This document shows positions 54,393-63,272 of a DNA stretch of 64,000 nucleotides, piece after piece. The first letter of the stretch is position 1, and the number at the start of each line of letters is the position of its first letter. The stretch spans positions 51,867-115,866 of the forward strand of contig JACVZW010000003.1 of the NCBI GenBank assembly GCA_014654775.1, written 5' to 3'. The translations under genes and the position numbers were made by a program. The notes below the pieces were generated by a model. That model worked only from the letters and a program-made list of their open reading frames with translations. It did no database searches and was not told where the DNA came from. The DNA comes from Paracoccaceae bacterium. Lineage in GTDB: Bacteria > Pseudomonadota > Alphaproteobacteria > Rhodobacterales > Rhodobacteraceae.

Positions 54393-55687
54393 ACCGGAAC
54401 CTTGCGCTTTTCGCGGGCGTCGGCCTGCTGTTTGTCCTGACGGGCATGCTGCAAAGCTGGAACCTCGCCCTGTCGATCCTGAACCTGTCGCTGATCTCGG
54501 CGATCATGGCCTTGGGCGTGAACATCCAATGGGGCTATGCCGGGCTCTTCAACACCGGGATCATGGGTTTCACCGCGCTTGGCGGTCTGGCGGTGGTCCT
54601 CGTCTCGGCCCGCCCCGTGGCCGAAGGCTGGGCGGCGGGGGGGACCGGCATCTTGCTGGGCCTCTTCCTCGGCGCGGCCTCCATCGCGGCGGCGATCTTC
54701 GCGTGGAATCGCCTGCCCAAGGGGCGGATGAGGATGCTGGTCACGCTGGCCATCTGCGTGGCGGGCTTCGTCCTCTACCGGTCGGTCTTCGACCCCGCTG
54801 TCGTGGCGGTCGAGGCGTTCAACCCCGCCACCGCCGGCAATATCGGCGGCCTGGGCCTGACGCCCACCCTGTCTTGGCCGGTGGGCGGGCTGCTGGCCGC
54901 CGCTGCCGCATGGGTGATCGGCAAGGTCGCACTGGGGCTGCGGTCGGACTACCTTGCCATCGCCACGCTGGGCATCGCCGAGATCATCATCGCTGTGATG
55001 AAGAACGAAGATTGGCTCGCCCGCGGCGTGAAGAACATCATCGACCTGCCCCGCCCGTGGCCTGTGCCCTATGAGGTGGACCTACAGCAGAACATTGGCT
55101 TCACCGAATGGGCCACGCGCTGGGGCTTTGAGGCGACGACCGCCTCCTCCATCGTGGTCAAGCTGATGTATGCGGGGCTGTTCGTGCTGGTCCTCTTGGC
55201 CGTGATCTGGCTGTCGGAACGCGCCCTCAACAGCCCTTGGGGCCGGATGATGCGCGCCATCCGCGACAACGAGGTTTCGGCCGCCGCCATGGGCAAGGAC
55301 GTGACCAAGCGGCATCTGCAGGTCTTCATCCTCGGTTCCGCCGTGGTGGGGATTGCGGGGGCCATGTACACCTCGATGAACGGCCAGTTGACGCCGGGCG
55401 AATACAACCCCCTGCGCTTTACCTTCCTCGTTTGGGTCATGGTGATTGTGGGCGGATCGGGCAACAACTGGGGCGCGGTGCTGGGCGGGCTGCTGATCGG
55501 CTGGCTCTGGCTCATCGTGGAAAGCCTTGGCCCGCTTGTGATGAGCGGTCTGGTCGCTGGACTGGCAGAAGGCCCGCTCAAGTCGCACCTGATCGACAGC
55601 GCACAGCATATGCGGCTGCTGACGATGGGGGTGATCCTGCTTCTCGTCTTGCGGTTCAGCCCGCGCGGCCTGATCCCCGAGAAGTGA
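54389..55687 (+). CDS. livM: Branched-chain amino acid ABC permease LivM-type
   Basis: A 432-residue permease. 'ALGVNIQWGYAGLFNTGIMGFTALGG' is the N-terminal family motif, 'GLRSDYLAIATLGIAEII' and 'MMRAIRDNEVSAAAMGKDV' the coupling region, and 'FTFLVWVMVIVGGSGNNWGAVLGG' the C-terminal motif. An insertion of about 70 residues near residue 85-155 adds one or two membrane segments relative to shorter LivM proteins. It is the last gene of the operon and is followed by a strong terminator. Confidence 0.92.
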   Translation: MNRNLALFAGVGLLFVLTGMLQSWNLALSILNLSLISAIMALGVNIQWGYAGLFNTGIMGFTALGGLAVVLVSARPVAEGWAAGGTGILLGLFLGAASIAAAIFAWNRLPKGRMRMLVTLAICVAGFVLYRSVFDPAVVAVEAFNPATAGNIGGLGLTPTLSWPVGGLLAAAAAWVIGKVALGLRSDYLAIATLGIAEIIIAVMKNEDWLARGVKNIIDLPRPWPVPYEVDLQQNIGFTEWATRWGFEATTASSIVVKLMYAGLFVLVLLAVIWLSERALNSPWGRMMRAIRDNEVSAAAMGKDVTKRHLQVFILGSAVVGIAGAMYTSMNGQLTPGEYNPLRFTFLVWVMVIVGGSGNNWGAVLGGLLIGWLWLIVESLGPLVMSGLVAGLAEGPLKSHLIDSAQHMRLLTMGVILLLVLRFSPRGLIPEK

Positions 55688-55706
55688 TCCCCGTCCGACC
55701 ATGCGA

Positions 55707-55740
55707 AAAGGGGCGGCCCATGGCCGCCCCTTTTTCCTTT
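55707..55740. terminator. Bidirectional Rho-independent terminator
   Basis: GGGGCGGCC (55710-55718) pairs with GGCCGCCCC (55722-55730) across CAT. It is preceded by AAAA and followed by TTTTTCCTTTT, so it can act on both strands. It separates the convergent livM and chemoreceptor genes. Confidence 0.88.
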
Positions 55741-55752
55741 TGTCCTGTGGCC

Positions 55753-57807
55753 TTAGATCGTGCGCACCCGCATGAGGAAGCGTGCAAGCGCCGCATCCAT
55801 CGCCTCGGCCGCCCGTTCCACCGACATCACACCGCCCAGCACATCGCCCGCCGCGCGATTGGCGTTTTCCGATGCGTTCTGCACATGGGACAGGTTCTCG
55901 TTCGACAGCGTCACGCGGCCCGCCGTCTGGGCCATGCGCTCGGCGATCTCTTGCGTCACCACGCCTTGCTGGCTGGCCGAGGCCGAGATGCCGCGCGCCT
56001 GATCGTTCACCTGCCCGATGGACACGGTGATGGTGCGGATCGCATCGGCATTCCGACGCACCGCTGACAGGACCGCCTTCACCTCGCCCGAGATCTGCTC
56101 GGTCGATTCCGTCGTCCGCGCGGCCAGCTTGCGGATTTCGGACGCGACCACGGCAAAGCCGCGCCCGGCGGCCCCAGCATGGCTCGCCTCCACCGCCGCG
56201 TTCAGCGCCAGCAGGTTGGTCCGGTTCGCCACATCGTTGATCAAGGTGACAATCCCGGTGATCCGACCCGCCACCTGTTCCAACTCCGCCAGCAGCTTTG
56301 CCGCGTCTTCGGCCTGCACCGCTGCGCTGCCCGCCAAGGTCGTGGTCTGACGAATGCCGCCAACCACTTCCGAGATGGAAGAGGATAGTTCCTCCACTGC
56401 CGAGGCGACGCTGGCCACATCGGTCGCGGTCATATCCGCGCCCTTCTTGACCTGATGGGTCTGGCGGCTGGTTTCTTCGGCGGTCGAAGCCATGGTTTCG
56501 GCTGCCCCCCGCGCCTGCACCGCCGCCTCGCGCAGCGAGTCGATCACCCCCCCCGCCTGGCCCTGCAGTTCGGTCCCAAGCGCACGGATGGGCCGCAACA
56601 GCCACGCCGACAAGATCAGCCCAAAAAGGATCACCACGCCCGCCACGATCCCACCCGTCCTCACGGCCGAGGCCTGCGCCGCAACCGCCACAGCCATCAC
56701 CTCTTCCCGGTCCACTTCGGTGACGATCGACCAGTCCAGCCCCGGAATATCCAGCGGGCGATAGGCCGCGATAACATCTTTACCGCGATGATCGGGCGCG
56801 GCCATCGTCCCCCGCTCGCCCCGCATCGCGGCGGCCACGATCTCGCCCGGCACCTTGGCGTCCATGTCGAAGACCTCCGCGAAGCGCGGCTTCGACCGAA
56901 GGTAACCGTCATTGCCCACGAGGAAAGCATCCATCGTGTCGCGTTCAAATTCGCCGGGGGTCAGAAGACCCGCGCCGAAATCGATGGGCAGTTGGAAGAT
57001 CATAACCCCGATCAAGTTCCGCTTTTCCTTGACCGGCACCACAAGGAAAAAGGCTTTGGCGTTGAACGACGGCTCGTAGGGTTCGAAATCCGTCAGCAGA
57101 TAAGGCTCCGAGCCCTGCGAATTGATCAGGGTCTGCACCGCCCGCCCCAGCGCCGTGTCGGAATAGGGTCCATCGACGAGCGAGGTGGCGAAATCCAGTT
57201 CCTTGTAGACCGAATAGATCACCCGCCCCTGATGCGGTTCGGCGATCAGAATGTCGTAGAAACCGAACCGCTCCATGTAATTGCGATAGACGGGATGCAA
57301 ATCCGCATGCAGTTGCGAATAGCGGCTGCCGTCGCGCGCATCGTTCAGCATCTGCTTATGCCCGACCTTGCCGCGATTCTTCCCGATATACAGGTGCTGC
57401 AGCACGAGCCCCATCGGATCAAGGCTGTTCAGCCAGCGCGCCTTGTCTTCGGCATCCGCACCCGGCGTGTTTTCCAACTGGTAGACATAGCGCTCTTCCA
57501 GCGCCGCCATGTCCGGCACCACGGCCCCGCTGGCGCCCAGTTCATCCGCCGCCTTGTCCAGATCTTTCAGGACGGTGGCCGTCTGCGGCAGTTCCGCCAA
57601 CCCGCGCGCCAGATCGACAAGGTCCGCGAAATAGCGTTCCACCGCCTCGCCGCGCAGTTCGGATGCGGTCTGGATTTCATCCCGAACGGTCTGATCGGAA
57701 AACTCTGACAGGCGGTCAACTTCGCTCTTCATGACCACCGCCATCGGCACAAGACCCGCCAACAACAGGGCCAAAGTCACTTTCCACCTGAAACGCATCG
57801 TCTTCAT
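55753..57807 (-). CDS. Methyl-accepting chemotaxis protein
   Basis: A 684-residue transmembrane receptor. One membrane segment at about 9-27, a long periplasmic sensor region (about 35-385, dCache-like, with '[27 protein letters not shown]' region), a second membrane segment at about 390-410, and a cytoplasmic signalling domain whose tip reads '[31 protein letters not shown]' in part. A normal HAMP domain is not obvious after the second segment. The ligand is unknown. It is divergent from the dimethylglycine dehydrogenase-type gene, and ends at the bidirectional terminator after livM. Confidence 0.92.
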   Translation of the reverse strand: MKTMRFRWKVTLALLLAGLVPMAVVMKSEVDRLSEFSDQTVRDEIQTASELRGEAVERYFADLVDLARGLAELPQTATVLKDLDKAADELGASGAVVPDMAALEERYVYQLENTPGADAEDKARWLNSLDPMGLVLQHLYIGKNRGKVGHKQMLNDARDGSRYSQLHADLHPVYRNYMERFGFYDILIAEPHQGRVIYSVYKELDFATSLVDGPYSDTALGRAVQTLINSQGSEPYLLTDFEPYEPSFNAKAFFLVVPVKEKRNLIGVMIFQLPIDFGAGLLTPGEFERDTMDAFLVGNDGYLRSKPRFAEVFDMDAKVPGEIVAAAMRGERGTMAAPDHRGKDVIAAYRPLDIPGLDWSIVTEVDREEVMAVAVAAQASAVRTGGIVAGVVILFGLILSAWLLRPIRALGTELQGQAGGVIDSLREAAVQARGAAETMASTAEETSRQTHQVKKGADMTATDVASVASAVEELSSSISEVVGGIRQTTTLAGSAAVQAEDAAKLLAELEQVAGRITGIVTLINDVANRTNLLALNAAVEASHAGAAGRGFAVVASEIRKLAARTTESTEQISGEVKAVLSAVRRNADAIRTITVSIGQVNDQARGISASASQQGVVTQEIAERMAQTAGRVTLSNENLSHVQNASENANRAAGDVLGGVMSVERAAEAMDAALARFLMRVRTI

Positions 57808-57910
57808 CCCTCGCCGCGGGCACCAAACCCGTCTGCTGTGAAGAACGGAAACCGTTTACATCCATTTAGCCAAAACGCTGTATTCTCCGCGCAAGTATAG
57901 GTTGATCCCG

Positions 57911-57928
57911 AAAGTCTGCCCAGACTTT
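57911..57928. promoter_or_regulatory. Perfect palindrome upstream of dehydrogenase gene
   Basis: AAAGTCTG-CC-CAGACTTT has exact 8-base arms. It lies in the 248-base gap between the divergent chemoreceptor and dehydrogenase genes, about 130 bases before the latter's ATG. It is a likely regulator site or a short RNA hairpin. Confidence 0.5.
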
Positions 57929-57958
57929 GAGCAAATCCTCGCAGACCGACAAAAGTGA

Positions 57959-57984
57959 GGAAATATTTCCGACATGATCATGTC
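57959..57984. promoter_or_regulatory. Two adjacent perfect palindromes
   Basis: GGAAATATTTCC (57959-57970) is directly followed by GACATGATCATGTC (57971-57984), both fully self-complementary. They lie about 72 bases before the dehydrogenase start. Two abutting even palindromes of 12 and 14 bases are unlikely by chance in this GC-rich context, and suggest sites for dimeric regulators. Confidence 0.55.
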
Positions 57985-58055
57985 GCGGATCAACATGCCT
58001 TGCGCCGCTGCTTACGGCCAATCTGCCGACCAGTCCTGACACGGAGTCCCTTCCC

Positions 58056-60482
58056 ATGAAAACCCATACCCGAGTCCTCGTCATCGGCGGCGGCGTCGTC
58101 GGCTGCTCGGTCCTCTATCACCTGACGAAGCTCGGCTGGTCGGACGTGATGCTCGTCGAACGGTCGGAACTCACCTCCGGATCGACATGGCACGCGGCGG
58201 GGGGCTTCCACACCCTCAACGGCGACACCAACATGGCCGCCCTGCAGGGCTACACGATCCGTCTGTACAAAGAGCTTGAGGCGATCACCGGCATGTCCTG
58301 CGGCCTGCATCATGTGGGCGGCATCACGCTTGCGGACAACGAGGCGCGCTTTGAACAGCTCAAGGCCGAACGCGCCAAGCACCGCTATATGGGGCTGGAT
58401 ACCGAAATCCTCGGCCCGGAAGAGATCAGCAAGCTTACCGACGGGATGGTGAACCTCGAAGGCATCATCGGCGCGCTTTACGACCCGCTTGACGGCCACC
58501 TTGACCCGTCGGGAACCACCCATGCCTATGCCAAGGCCGCGCGCATGGGCGGGGCGGAAATCGTCCTGCACAACCGCGTCTTGGAAACCAACCCCCGCCC
58601 CGACGGATCGTGGGAAGTGGTGACCGAAAAAGGCACCATCATCGCCGAACACCTCGTCAACGCAGGCGGCCTTTGGGCACGCGAAATCGGGGCGATGGCG
58701 GGCGTCTACCTTCCCCTCCTGCCCATGGCGCACCAGTATCTGGTCACCGATGACATCCCCGAGATCATGGATATCCTGAAATCGGGCCGCGAATTCCCCC
58801 ATGTCATGGACCCCGGCGGCGAAAGCTATCTGCGCCAAGAAGGCCGCGGCCTTTGCATCGGCTTCTACGAAAAGCCCTGCGAACCGTGGTCGGTCGACGG
58901 CACACCGTGGGACTTCGGCCACGAACTGTTGAACGAACAATTCGACAAGATCGAGGACTCGGTCAACTTCGCCTATCGCCGCTTCCCCGTGCTGGAACGG
59001 TCGGGCGTGAAGCGCGTGATCCACGGCCCCTTCACCTTCGCCCCCGATGGCAACCCGCTGATCGGCCCCGTGCCGGGCCTGCGCAACTACTGGTCGGCCT
59101 GCGCCGTGATGGCGGGCTTCAGCCAAGGCGGCGGCATGGGCCTCGCCCTTGCCCAGTGGATGATCCACGGCGAGGTGGAGCGTGACCCGCGCGGCTTTGA
59201 CGTCGCCCGCTTCGGCAACTGGACGTCCCCGGGCTACACCGTCCCGAAGGTGATCGAGAACTACCAGATGCGCTTCAGCGTGTCCTACCCGAATGAGGAA
59301 CGCCCCGCCGCCCGCCCCTTCCGCACCACCCCGATGTATGAGGTCTTCGACGGCATGAACGCCGTCTGGGGCCAGCAATACGGGCTGGAAGTGGTCAACT
59401 ACCACGCGCTTACGGGCGAGCCCCGCTATGAACAGCCGACTTTCCGGCGGTCGAACGCATGGGAAGCGACGCGCCAAGAAGTGCTGGCCGTCCGCGAGGG
59501 CGTCGGCATCAACGAAGTGCAGAACTTCGGCAAATACCGCGTCAGCGGCCCCAATGCCCGCGCATGGCTTGACCGCATCATGGCGGGCCTGATCCCGAAA
59601 CCGGGCCGTCTGTCGCTGACGCCGATGCTGGCCCATTCGGGCAAGATCATCGGGGATTTCACCGTCTCCTGCCTGTCGGAGACCGAATTCCAGCTCACGG
59701 CAAGCTACGGCGCGCAGGGCTGGCATTCCCGCTGGTTCGAACAAAACATGATGGACGGCGTCACGGTCGAGAACATCTCGGACTCCCGCTCCGGCTTCCA
59801 GATCGCGGGGCCGCAGGCGCGCGAGCTTCTCTCCCGCGTGACCCGCGCGGATGTCTCGTCCGCGGCCTTCAAGTTCATGGATGTCCGTCGCATGACCGTC
59901 GGCATGGCCAATTGCATCGTTCAGCGCGTCAGCTACACGGGCGATCTGGGCTTTGAAATCTTCACCGACCACATGTCGGTCCGCCACCTTTGGGACGTAC
60001 TGACCGACGCGGGCAAGGATCTGGGCATCCGCCCCTTCGGCATGCGCGCGATGATGTCCTTGCGTCTGGACAAGTGGTTCGGGTCTTGGGGCCGCGAGTT
60101 CAGCCCCGACTACACGCCCTGCGAGACCGGCCTCGACCGCTTCATCCGCTGGAACAAGGACGCGGACTGGATCGGCAAGGCCGCTGCGACGGCAGAAAAG
60201 GCGGCCGGTCCCAAGCGCCGGCTGGTCAACTTCATCGTCGACGCCGCCGATGCCGATGTCGTGGCATGGGAGCCGATCTGGCTTGACGGTGCCGTGGTGG
60301 GCTTCTGCACAAGCGGTGGCTTCAGCCACTGGACGGGAAAGTCGGTCGCCATGGGCTTCCTGCCCGCCGAACGGGTGACCGACGGGCTGGAATGCGAGAT
60401 CGAGATCCTCGGCGAACGCCGCAAGGTGACGGTGCAGCTTGCCCCGCTCTGGGACGGCGACGGCGCAAGGATGCGGTCGTAA
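58056..60482 (+). CDS. Dimethylglycine/sarcosine dehydrogenase-type flavoprotein
   Basis: An 808-residue two-domain enzyme. Residues about 5-400 form a DAO-type FAD domain ('VLVIGGGVVGCSVLYHL'); 'SGSTWHAAGG' contains His46, in the position where mammalian dimethylglycine dehydrogenase attaches FAD covalently. Residues about 410-805 form a GcvT/aminomethyltransferase-like folate-binding domain ('YRVSGPNARAWLDRIM', 'TGDLGFEIFTDH', 'HWTGKSVAMGFL'). It demethylates an N-methyl amino acid, passing the one-carbon unit to tetrahydrofolate. The substrate (dimethylglycine, sarcosine or other) is not settled. It stands alone after a palindrome-rich promoter region. Confidence 0.9.
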   Translation: MKTHTRVLVIGGGVVGCSVLYHLTKLGWSDVMLVERSELTSGSTWHAAGGFHTLNGDTNMAALQGYTIRLYKELEAITGMSCGLHHVGGITLADNEARFEQLKAERAKHRYMGLDTEILGPEEISKLTDGMVNLEGIIGALYDPLDGHLDPSGTTHAYAKAARMGGAEIVLHNRVLETNPRPDGSWEVVTEKGTIIAEHLVNAGGLWAREIGAMAGVYLPLLPMAHQYLVTDDIPEIMDILKSGREFPHVMDPGGESYLRQEGRGLCIGFYEKPCEPWSVDGTPWDFGHELLNEQFDKIEDSVNFAYRRFPVLERSGVKRVIHGPFTFAPDGNPLIGPVPGLRNYWSACAVMAGFSQGGGMGLALAQWMIHGEVERDPRGFDVARFGNWTSPGYTVPKVIENYQMRFSVSYPNEERPAARPFRTTPMYEVFDGMNAVWGQQYGLEVVNYHALTGEPRYEQPTFRRSNAWEATRQEVLAVREGVGINEVQNFGKYRVSGPNARAWLDRIMAGLIPKPGRLSLTPMLAHSGKIIGDFTVSCLSETEFQLTASYGAQGWHSRWFEQNMMDGVTVENISDSRSGFQIAGPQARELLSRVTRADVSSAAFKFMDVRRMTVGMANCIVQRVSYTGDLGFEIFTDHMSVRHLWDVLTDAGKDLGIRPFGMRAMMSLRLDKWFGSWGREFSPDYTPCETGLDRFIRWNKDADWIGKAAATAEKAAGPKRRLVNFIVDAADADVVAWEPIWLDGAVVGFCTSGGFSHWTGKSVAMGFLPAERVTDGLECEIEILGERRKVTVQLAPLWDGDGARMRS

Positions 60483-60496
60483 CACCCGGATCGACC

Positions 60497-60660
60497 CCCG
60501 GGAGGGCCCCGCCCTCCCGGACCCTCCCCAGCGCTGACCACCAGCCGCGCATCAGCGTCACCCCCGGGAGGGCTGTCTGCCCTCCCGGACCCACCCGAGA
60601 GTATTTTTCCCAAGATGAAGAGGCTGGGTTTCATCTTGGCCCAAATACTCGAAAGCCCCG
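60497..60660. repeat. Dispersed hairpin elements, copies 4 and 5, facing each other
   Basis: The 285-base gap after the dehydrogenase gene has a hairpin GGGAGGGC-CCC-GCCCTCCC-like near 60497-60520 and a second, CGGGAGGGC...GCCCTCCCG (60565-60587). The latter is followed by GAGTATTTTTCC and CAAGATGAA (60599-60619). An opposite copy, TTCATCTTGG and CCCAAATACTC (60630-60650), pairs with it at 18 of 21 positions across a ten-base loop. No gene is seen in the rest of the gap. Confidence 0.68.
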
Positions 60661-60767
60661 AGCCGAGGCGCGGCACGCGCCGCAGGCGAGAGGAAAGGCT
60701 TGCGGCGGCACGCCGCGCCGCCTGATCCGCGCTTGACGCCCGCGCCCGGGCTTGGGAGGGTCGCGCC

Positions 60768-61376
60768 ATGGACGCCCATATCCTTCTCCTCGCCGCCGGG
60801 TCCTCGTCGCGCATGCGCGGGGGCGACAAGCTGCTGGAACCCGTCGCGGGCCGCCCGCTTCTGACCCGCATCGCCGAGGCCGCGCTGGCCACCGGCCTGC
60901 CCGTCCATGTGGCCCTGCCCCCTGACCGCCCCGCCCGCCGCGCCGCGCTGGCGGGGCTGGCGGTCCGTCCCGTCACCGTCCCCGACCCCGCCAAGGGCAT
61001 GGCCGAAAGCCTGAAGGCCGGGCTTACCAGCCTGCCCCCCGGCGCGGGCGTGATGCTGCTCTTGGCCGATCTGCCCGAGATCACGGCAGAGGACCTGATA
61101 ACCCTGCGCGATCACTGGCGTGCAGAACCCGAGGCTATCCTGCGCGGTGCAGCCGCAGATGGCACGCCCGGCCATCCTGTCTGCTTTCCCGCCGATCTGC
61201 GCGACGATCTGATGACGCTGCAGGGCGATGAAGGGGCACGCAGCGTGCTGGTGCGTCACCGCGCCCGGCTGCAGCTGATCCCCCTGCCCGCCCGCCACGC
61301 CACCACCGATCTGGACACGCCAGAGGAATGGGCCGCATGGCGCGCGGCGGGCAAGGGCGGCGCAGCAGGGCGTTAG
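60768..61376 (+). CDS. MobA-like nucleotidyltransferase (MocA type)
   Basis: A 202-residue NTP transferase. N-terminal 'ILLLAAGSSSRMRGGDKLLEPVAGRPLL' (cut motif 'LAAGSSSRM', with Lys of 'GDKLL') binds the nucleotide; 'LLLADLPEITAEDL' holds a metal-binding Asp, and 'GHPVCFPADLRDDL' and 'TTDLDTPEEW' complete the pattern. Relatives add CMP or GMP to molybdenum cofactor; assignment to MocA (CTP) is by resemblance. No molybdoenzyme gene is nearby. The start at 60768 has a poor ribosome site. Confidence 0.82.
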   Translation: MDAHILLLAAGSSSRMRGGDKLLEPVAGRPLLTRIAEAALATGLPVHVALPPDRPARRAALAGLAVRPVTVPDPAKGMAESLKAGLTSLPPGAGVMLLLADLPEITAEDLITLRDHWRAEPEAILRGAAADGTPGHPVCFPADLRDDLMTLQGDEGARSVLVRHRARLQLIPLPARHATTDLDTPEEWAAWRAAGKGGAAGR

Positions 61377-61592
61377 CGGATCGGACTGCAGCAGGTGGCA
61401 CTTGGACCGACATGCCGTGCTGCGGCGGAATTCAGGTTCGTTGAGATCTGCCCTGCTCCCCGACTCCTGGACAGATTTCCGGGTGATCTAAACTACCGCT
61501 AGAACGATGCCTGCCGGTTCATCTCCAGCCTCCGCACGGGACTGCGCCGCCGGTTCTGAGGGCGCGGCAGCCGCGGCTGGTTTCAGTGGCAT
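61377..61592. other. Intergenic stretch with no recognised gene
   Basis: Between the nucleotidyltransferase and the small minus-strand frame nothing coding is supported. It is a mixed-composition region with stop codons in all frames and no strong hairpin followed by T-run. Confidence 0.5.
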
Positions 61593-61718
61593 CTAATCCG
61601 CGACACTTGGCTTCACGATGACGCTGTCCACGTCGATCACCAACAGCGCGGATGTGATGATCTGTGTTGAGATCACCGAGATCAGGACCACAAGCAGCCA
61701 TATGGCAGATTGTTGCAT
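61593..61718 (-). CDS. Possible 41-residue single-pass membrane peptide
   Basis: A short frame starting at 61718: 'MQQSAIWLLVVLISVISTQ' then 'IITSALLVIDVDSVIV' and a short polar tail. Residues about 5-28 form one membrane helix. GGGAGG lies about 13 bases before the ATG, which is somewhat far. It is 82 bases downstream of the single-domain response regulator on the same strand, so the two could share a transcript. Similar sensor-linked micropeptides exist, but nothing else supports a role. Confidence 0.35.
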   Translation of the reverse strand: MQQSAIWLLVVLISVISTQIITSALLVIDVDSVIVKPSVAD

Positions 61719-61800
61719 AGCGGCTCTCAAGCCTCCCGGAAATTGCGAATGATGGGGTCGACCTCGATATGCAGGGGCAGATCGCGTGTCGGTGGAGCCG

Positions 61801-62199
61801 CTATCCGACAAGCCAGGTTGCGCTGTCCCCGCCAGCGCCCCAACGCTCCAACGCCTGATGAACCTGTTCCGCCATCCCTGCATCGAAGGGTTTCCGGATG
61901 AAGCCATTCATCCCGCTGTCGATGCATTTCTGGCGCGTTTCATCCGACGTTGCCGATGTCAGCGCGAATACGGGTATCCGATCCCCAAGAACGCCAGCGC
62001 GCAGCATTCGGGTGGAGTCATACCCGTCCATTTCCGGCATGTGGATGTCCATGAAAACGGCATCGACGCTTTCTTCACTCAGCACATGCGCGGCCTCATT
62101 GCCGCCGCTTGCTTCCAGAACAGAGAAACCGCGCAGCTCCATCAGCAACCTGACGACAAGGCGATTGGTGATATCGTCGTCAGTAATCAGGATTCTCAT
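61801..62199 (-). CDS. Single-domain response regulator
   Basis: A 132-residue stand-alone receiver domain. Acidic residues 'ITDDDITNR', phospho-acceptor Asp51 ('AVFMDIHMPEMDGYD'), Thr/Ser in 'ALTSATSD' and Lys in 'FIRKPFD' are all present. Receivers of this type usually serve hybrid kinases or phosphorelays. No kinase is close; the gene follows the LuxR-type regulator by 38 bases and is likely cotranscribed with it. GGAGCGGGGC precedes the ATG. Confidence 0.9.
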   Translation of the reverse strand: MRILITDDDITNRLVVRLLMELRGFSVLEASGGNEAAHVLSEESVDAVFMDIHMPEMDGYDSTRMLRAGVLGDRIPVFALTSATSDETRQKCIDSGMNGFIRKPFDAGMAEQVHQALERWGAGGDSATWLVG

Positions 62200-62237
62200 G
62201 CCCCGCTCCCGTTCTTTTTTCCGAATTGCCGGGCCAT

Positions 62238-62888
62238 TCAGGCGAAGGAATAGCGCTGAGCGCTCAGCACGACCTCAAGTCGGTTCGCTGCGTTGAATTT
62301 GTCTTTCAGGCAGCCGATATAGTGTTTCACCGTTTTCTCACTGATCCGCAGGCTTTCACCGATCTGCGAATTTGTGGCACCCTTCAGAAGGCATTTTAGA
62401 ACCTGCTCCTCACGGAAGGTGAGTTGCATCGAATTCAGCTCGCGCCGGCGGTCCTCGGCCTTTTTAAGGGCGCTGATCACCTGCATCGCCACATTGGGCT
62501 CAAGATAGTTATCCCCCCGCACCAGGCGGGTGACGGCAAGGCGAACCTGCGCAGGATCACCCCATTTGGTGATCAGACCCGATGCCCCGGCCTGAAGCGC
62601 ATCCACCGTGTCTTCCAACTCGGAATCACCTGTAAAGATGAGAAGTTTGGTCTTCGGACATGCCTTGTTCAGGCGCCGCAGCCGGGCTTTGCCCTCCTTG
62701 GCCTGATTCAGATCGAAGATCAGCACATCCGGATTGGAGTTGGCCGCAGCCGCCACGGTTTCCTCGGACCATGCGCCGGCGCCGACAACAACAATGTCGG
62801 CGTCATCCTCAAAGCAGGCCGCCACGCCGATATGAATGATCGGATGTTCATCACAAACAAAAACGGTTGCTCGCAAGCCTGCCTCCAT
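62238..62888 (-). CDS. NarL/LuxR-type response regulator
   Basis: A 216-residue regulator: receiver domain (residues about 6-125; acidic 'CDEHPIIHIG', phospho-acceptor Asp59 in 'VLIFDLNQAKEG', Lys in 'LITKWGD') and a C-terminal LuxR HTH ('MQLTFREEQVLKCLLKGATNSQIGESL', 'SEKTVKHYIGCLKDKFNAANR'). It would activate or repress unknown genes when phosphorylated. There is no adjacent kinase. A long, AT-richer non-coding region lies upstream. Confidence 0.92.
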   Translation of the reverse strand: MEAGLRATVFVCDEHPIIHIGVAACFEDDADIVVVGAGAWSEETVAAAANSNPDVLIFDLNQAKEGKARLRRLNKACPKTKLLIFTGDSELEDTVDALQAGASGLITKWGDPAQVRLAVTRLVRGDNYLEPNVAMQVISALKKAEDRRRELNSMQLTFREEQVLKCLLKGATNSQIGESLRISEKTVKHYIGCLKDKFNAANRLEVVLSAQRYSFA

Positions 62889-63158
62889 CTTTCGTCATGG
62901 CTGGATACGTAAGTCTTGACGATTGATCTGCTCTCGATGCCTTTTCGGCTTTTGGATAGAGTAACAATTGTTTTTCGCATTTCTCAAGCTGACCGTGAAA
63001 CGGCATAAATGACTCGCAATTCATTCCGATCGCCAATTGGTAAGAATAATACATCCCAATGGCTTTATTCGTTCTGTGGGTTGGACGCATTCAATCATCG
63101 CCCTTGTGTTCGATGCCCCACCGTTAGGTGACCGGCCCTCTGCCGGTCGGGTATCAGA
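62889..63158. other. AT-richer non-coding region upstream of LuxR-type regulator
   Basis: No gene is supported in this stretch. Base composition is clearly lower in GC than the rest of the window (for example 62930-63070), and it probably contains the promoter of the response-regulator genes. No definite boxes were assigned. Confidence 0.5.
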
Positions 63159-63272
63159 TCACTCCTCGCGCATGGCGCGGTTCACCTCATCGACGGCGGG
63201 TTGGAGGATGCAGCAGAACACGACACGTTTCTGGGTTGGGGCGCCGACTTCGACCTGCATCCCCGGGGCGAG
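63159..63272 (-). pseudogene. Fragment resembling the C-terminus of an HlyD-type secretion adaptor
   Basis: The frame ending at the TGA at 63159 reads 'LAPGMQVEV' then 'ILQPAVDEVNRAMREE'. This resembles the conserved end of type I secretion membrane-fusion proteins (L-x-PGM-x-V-E-V ... L-x-P-x-x-D-x-x-x-R-A-x-R-E-E). The roughly 400 residues expected before it are absent in this frame and not clear in others, and the 'APTQKRVVFCC' link has lost the usual 'TGERTALSYL'. It looks like a degraded remnant; chance resemblance is possible since the match is short. Confidence 0.4.
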
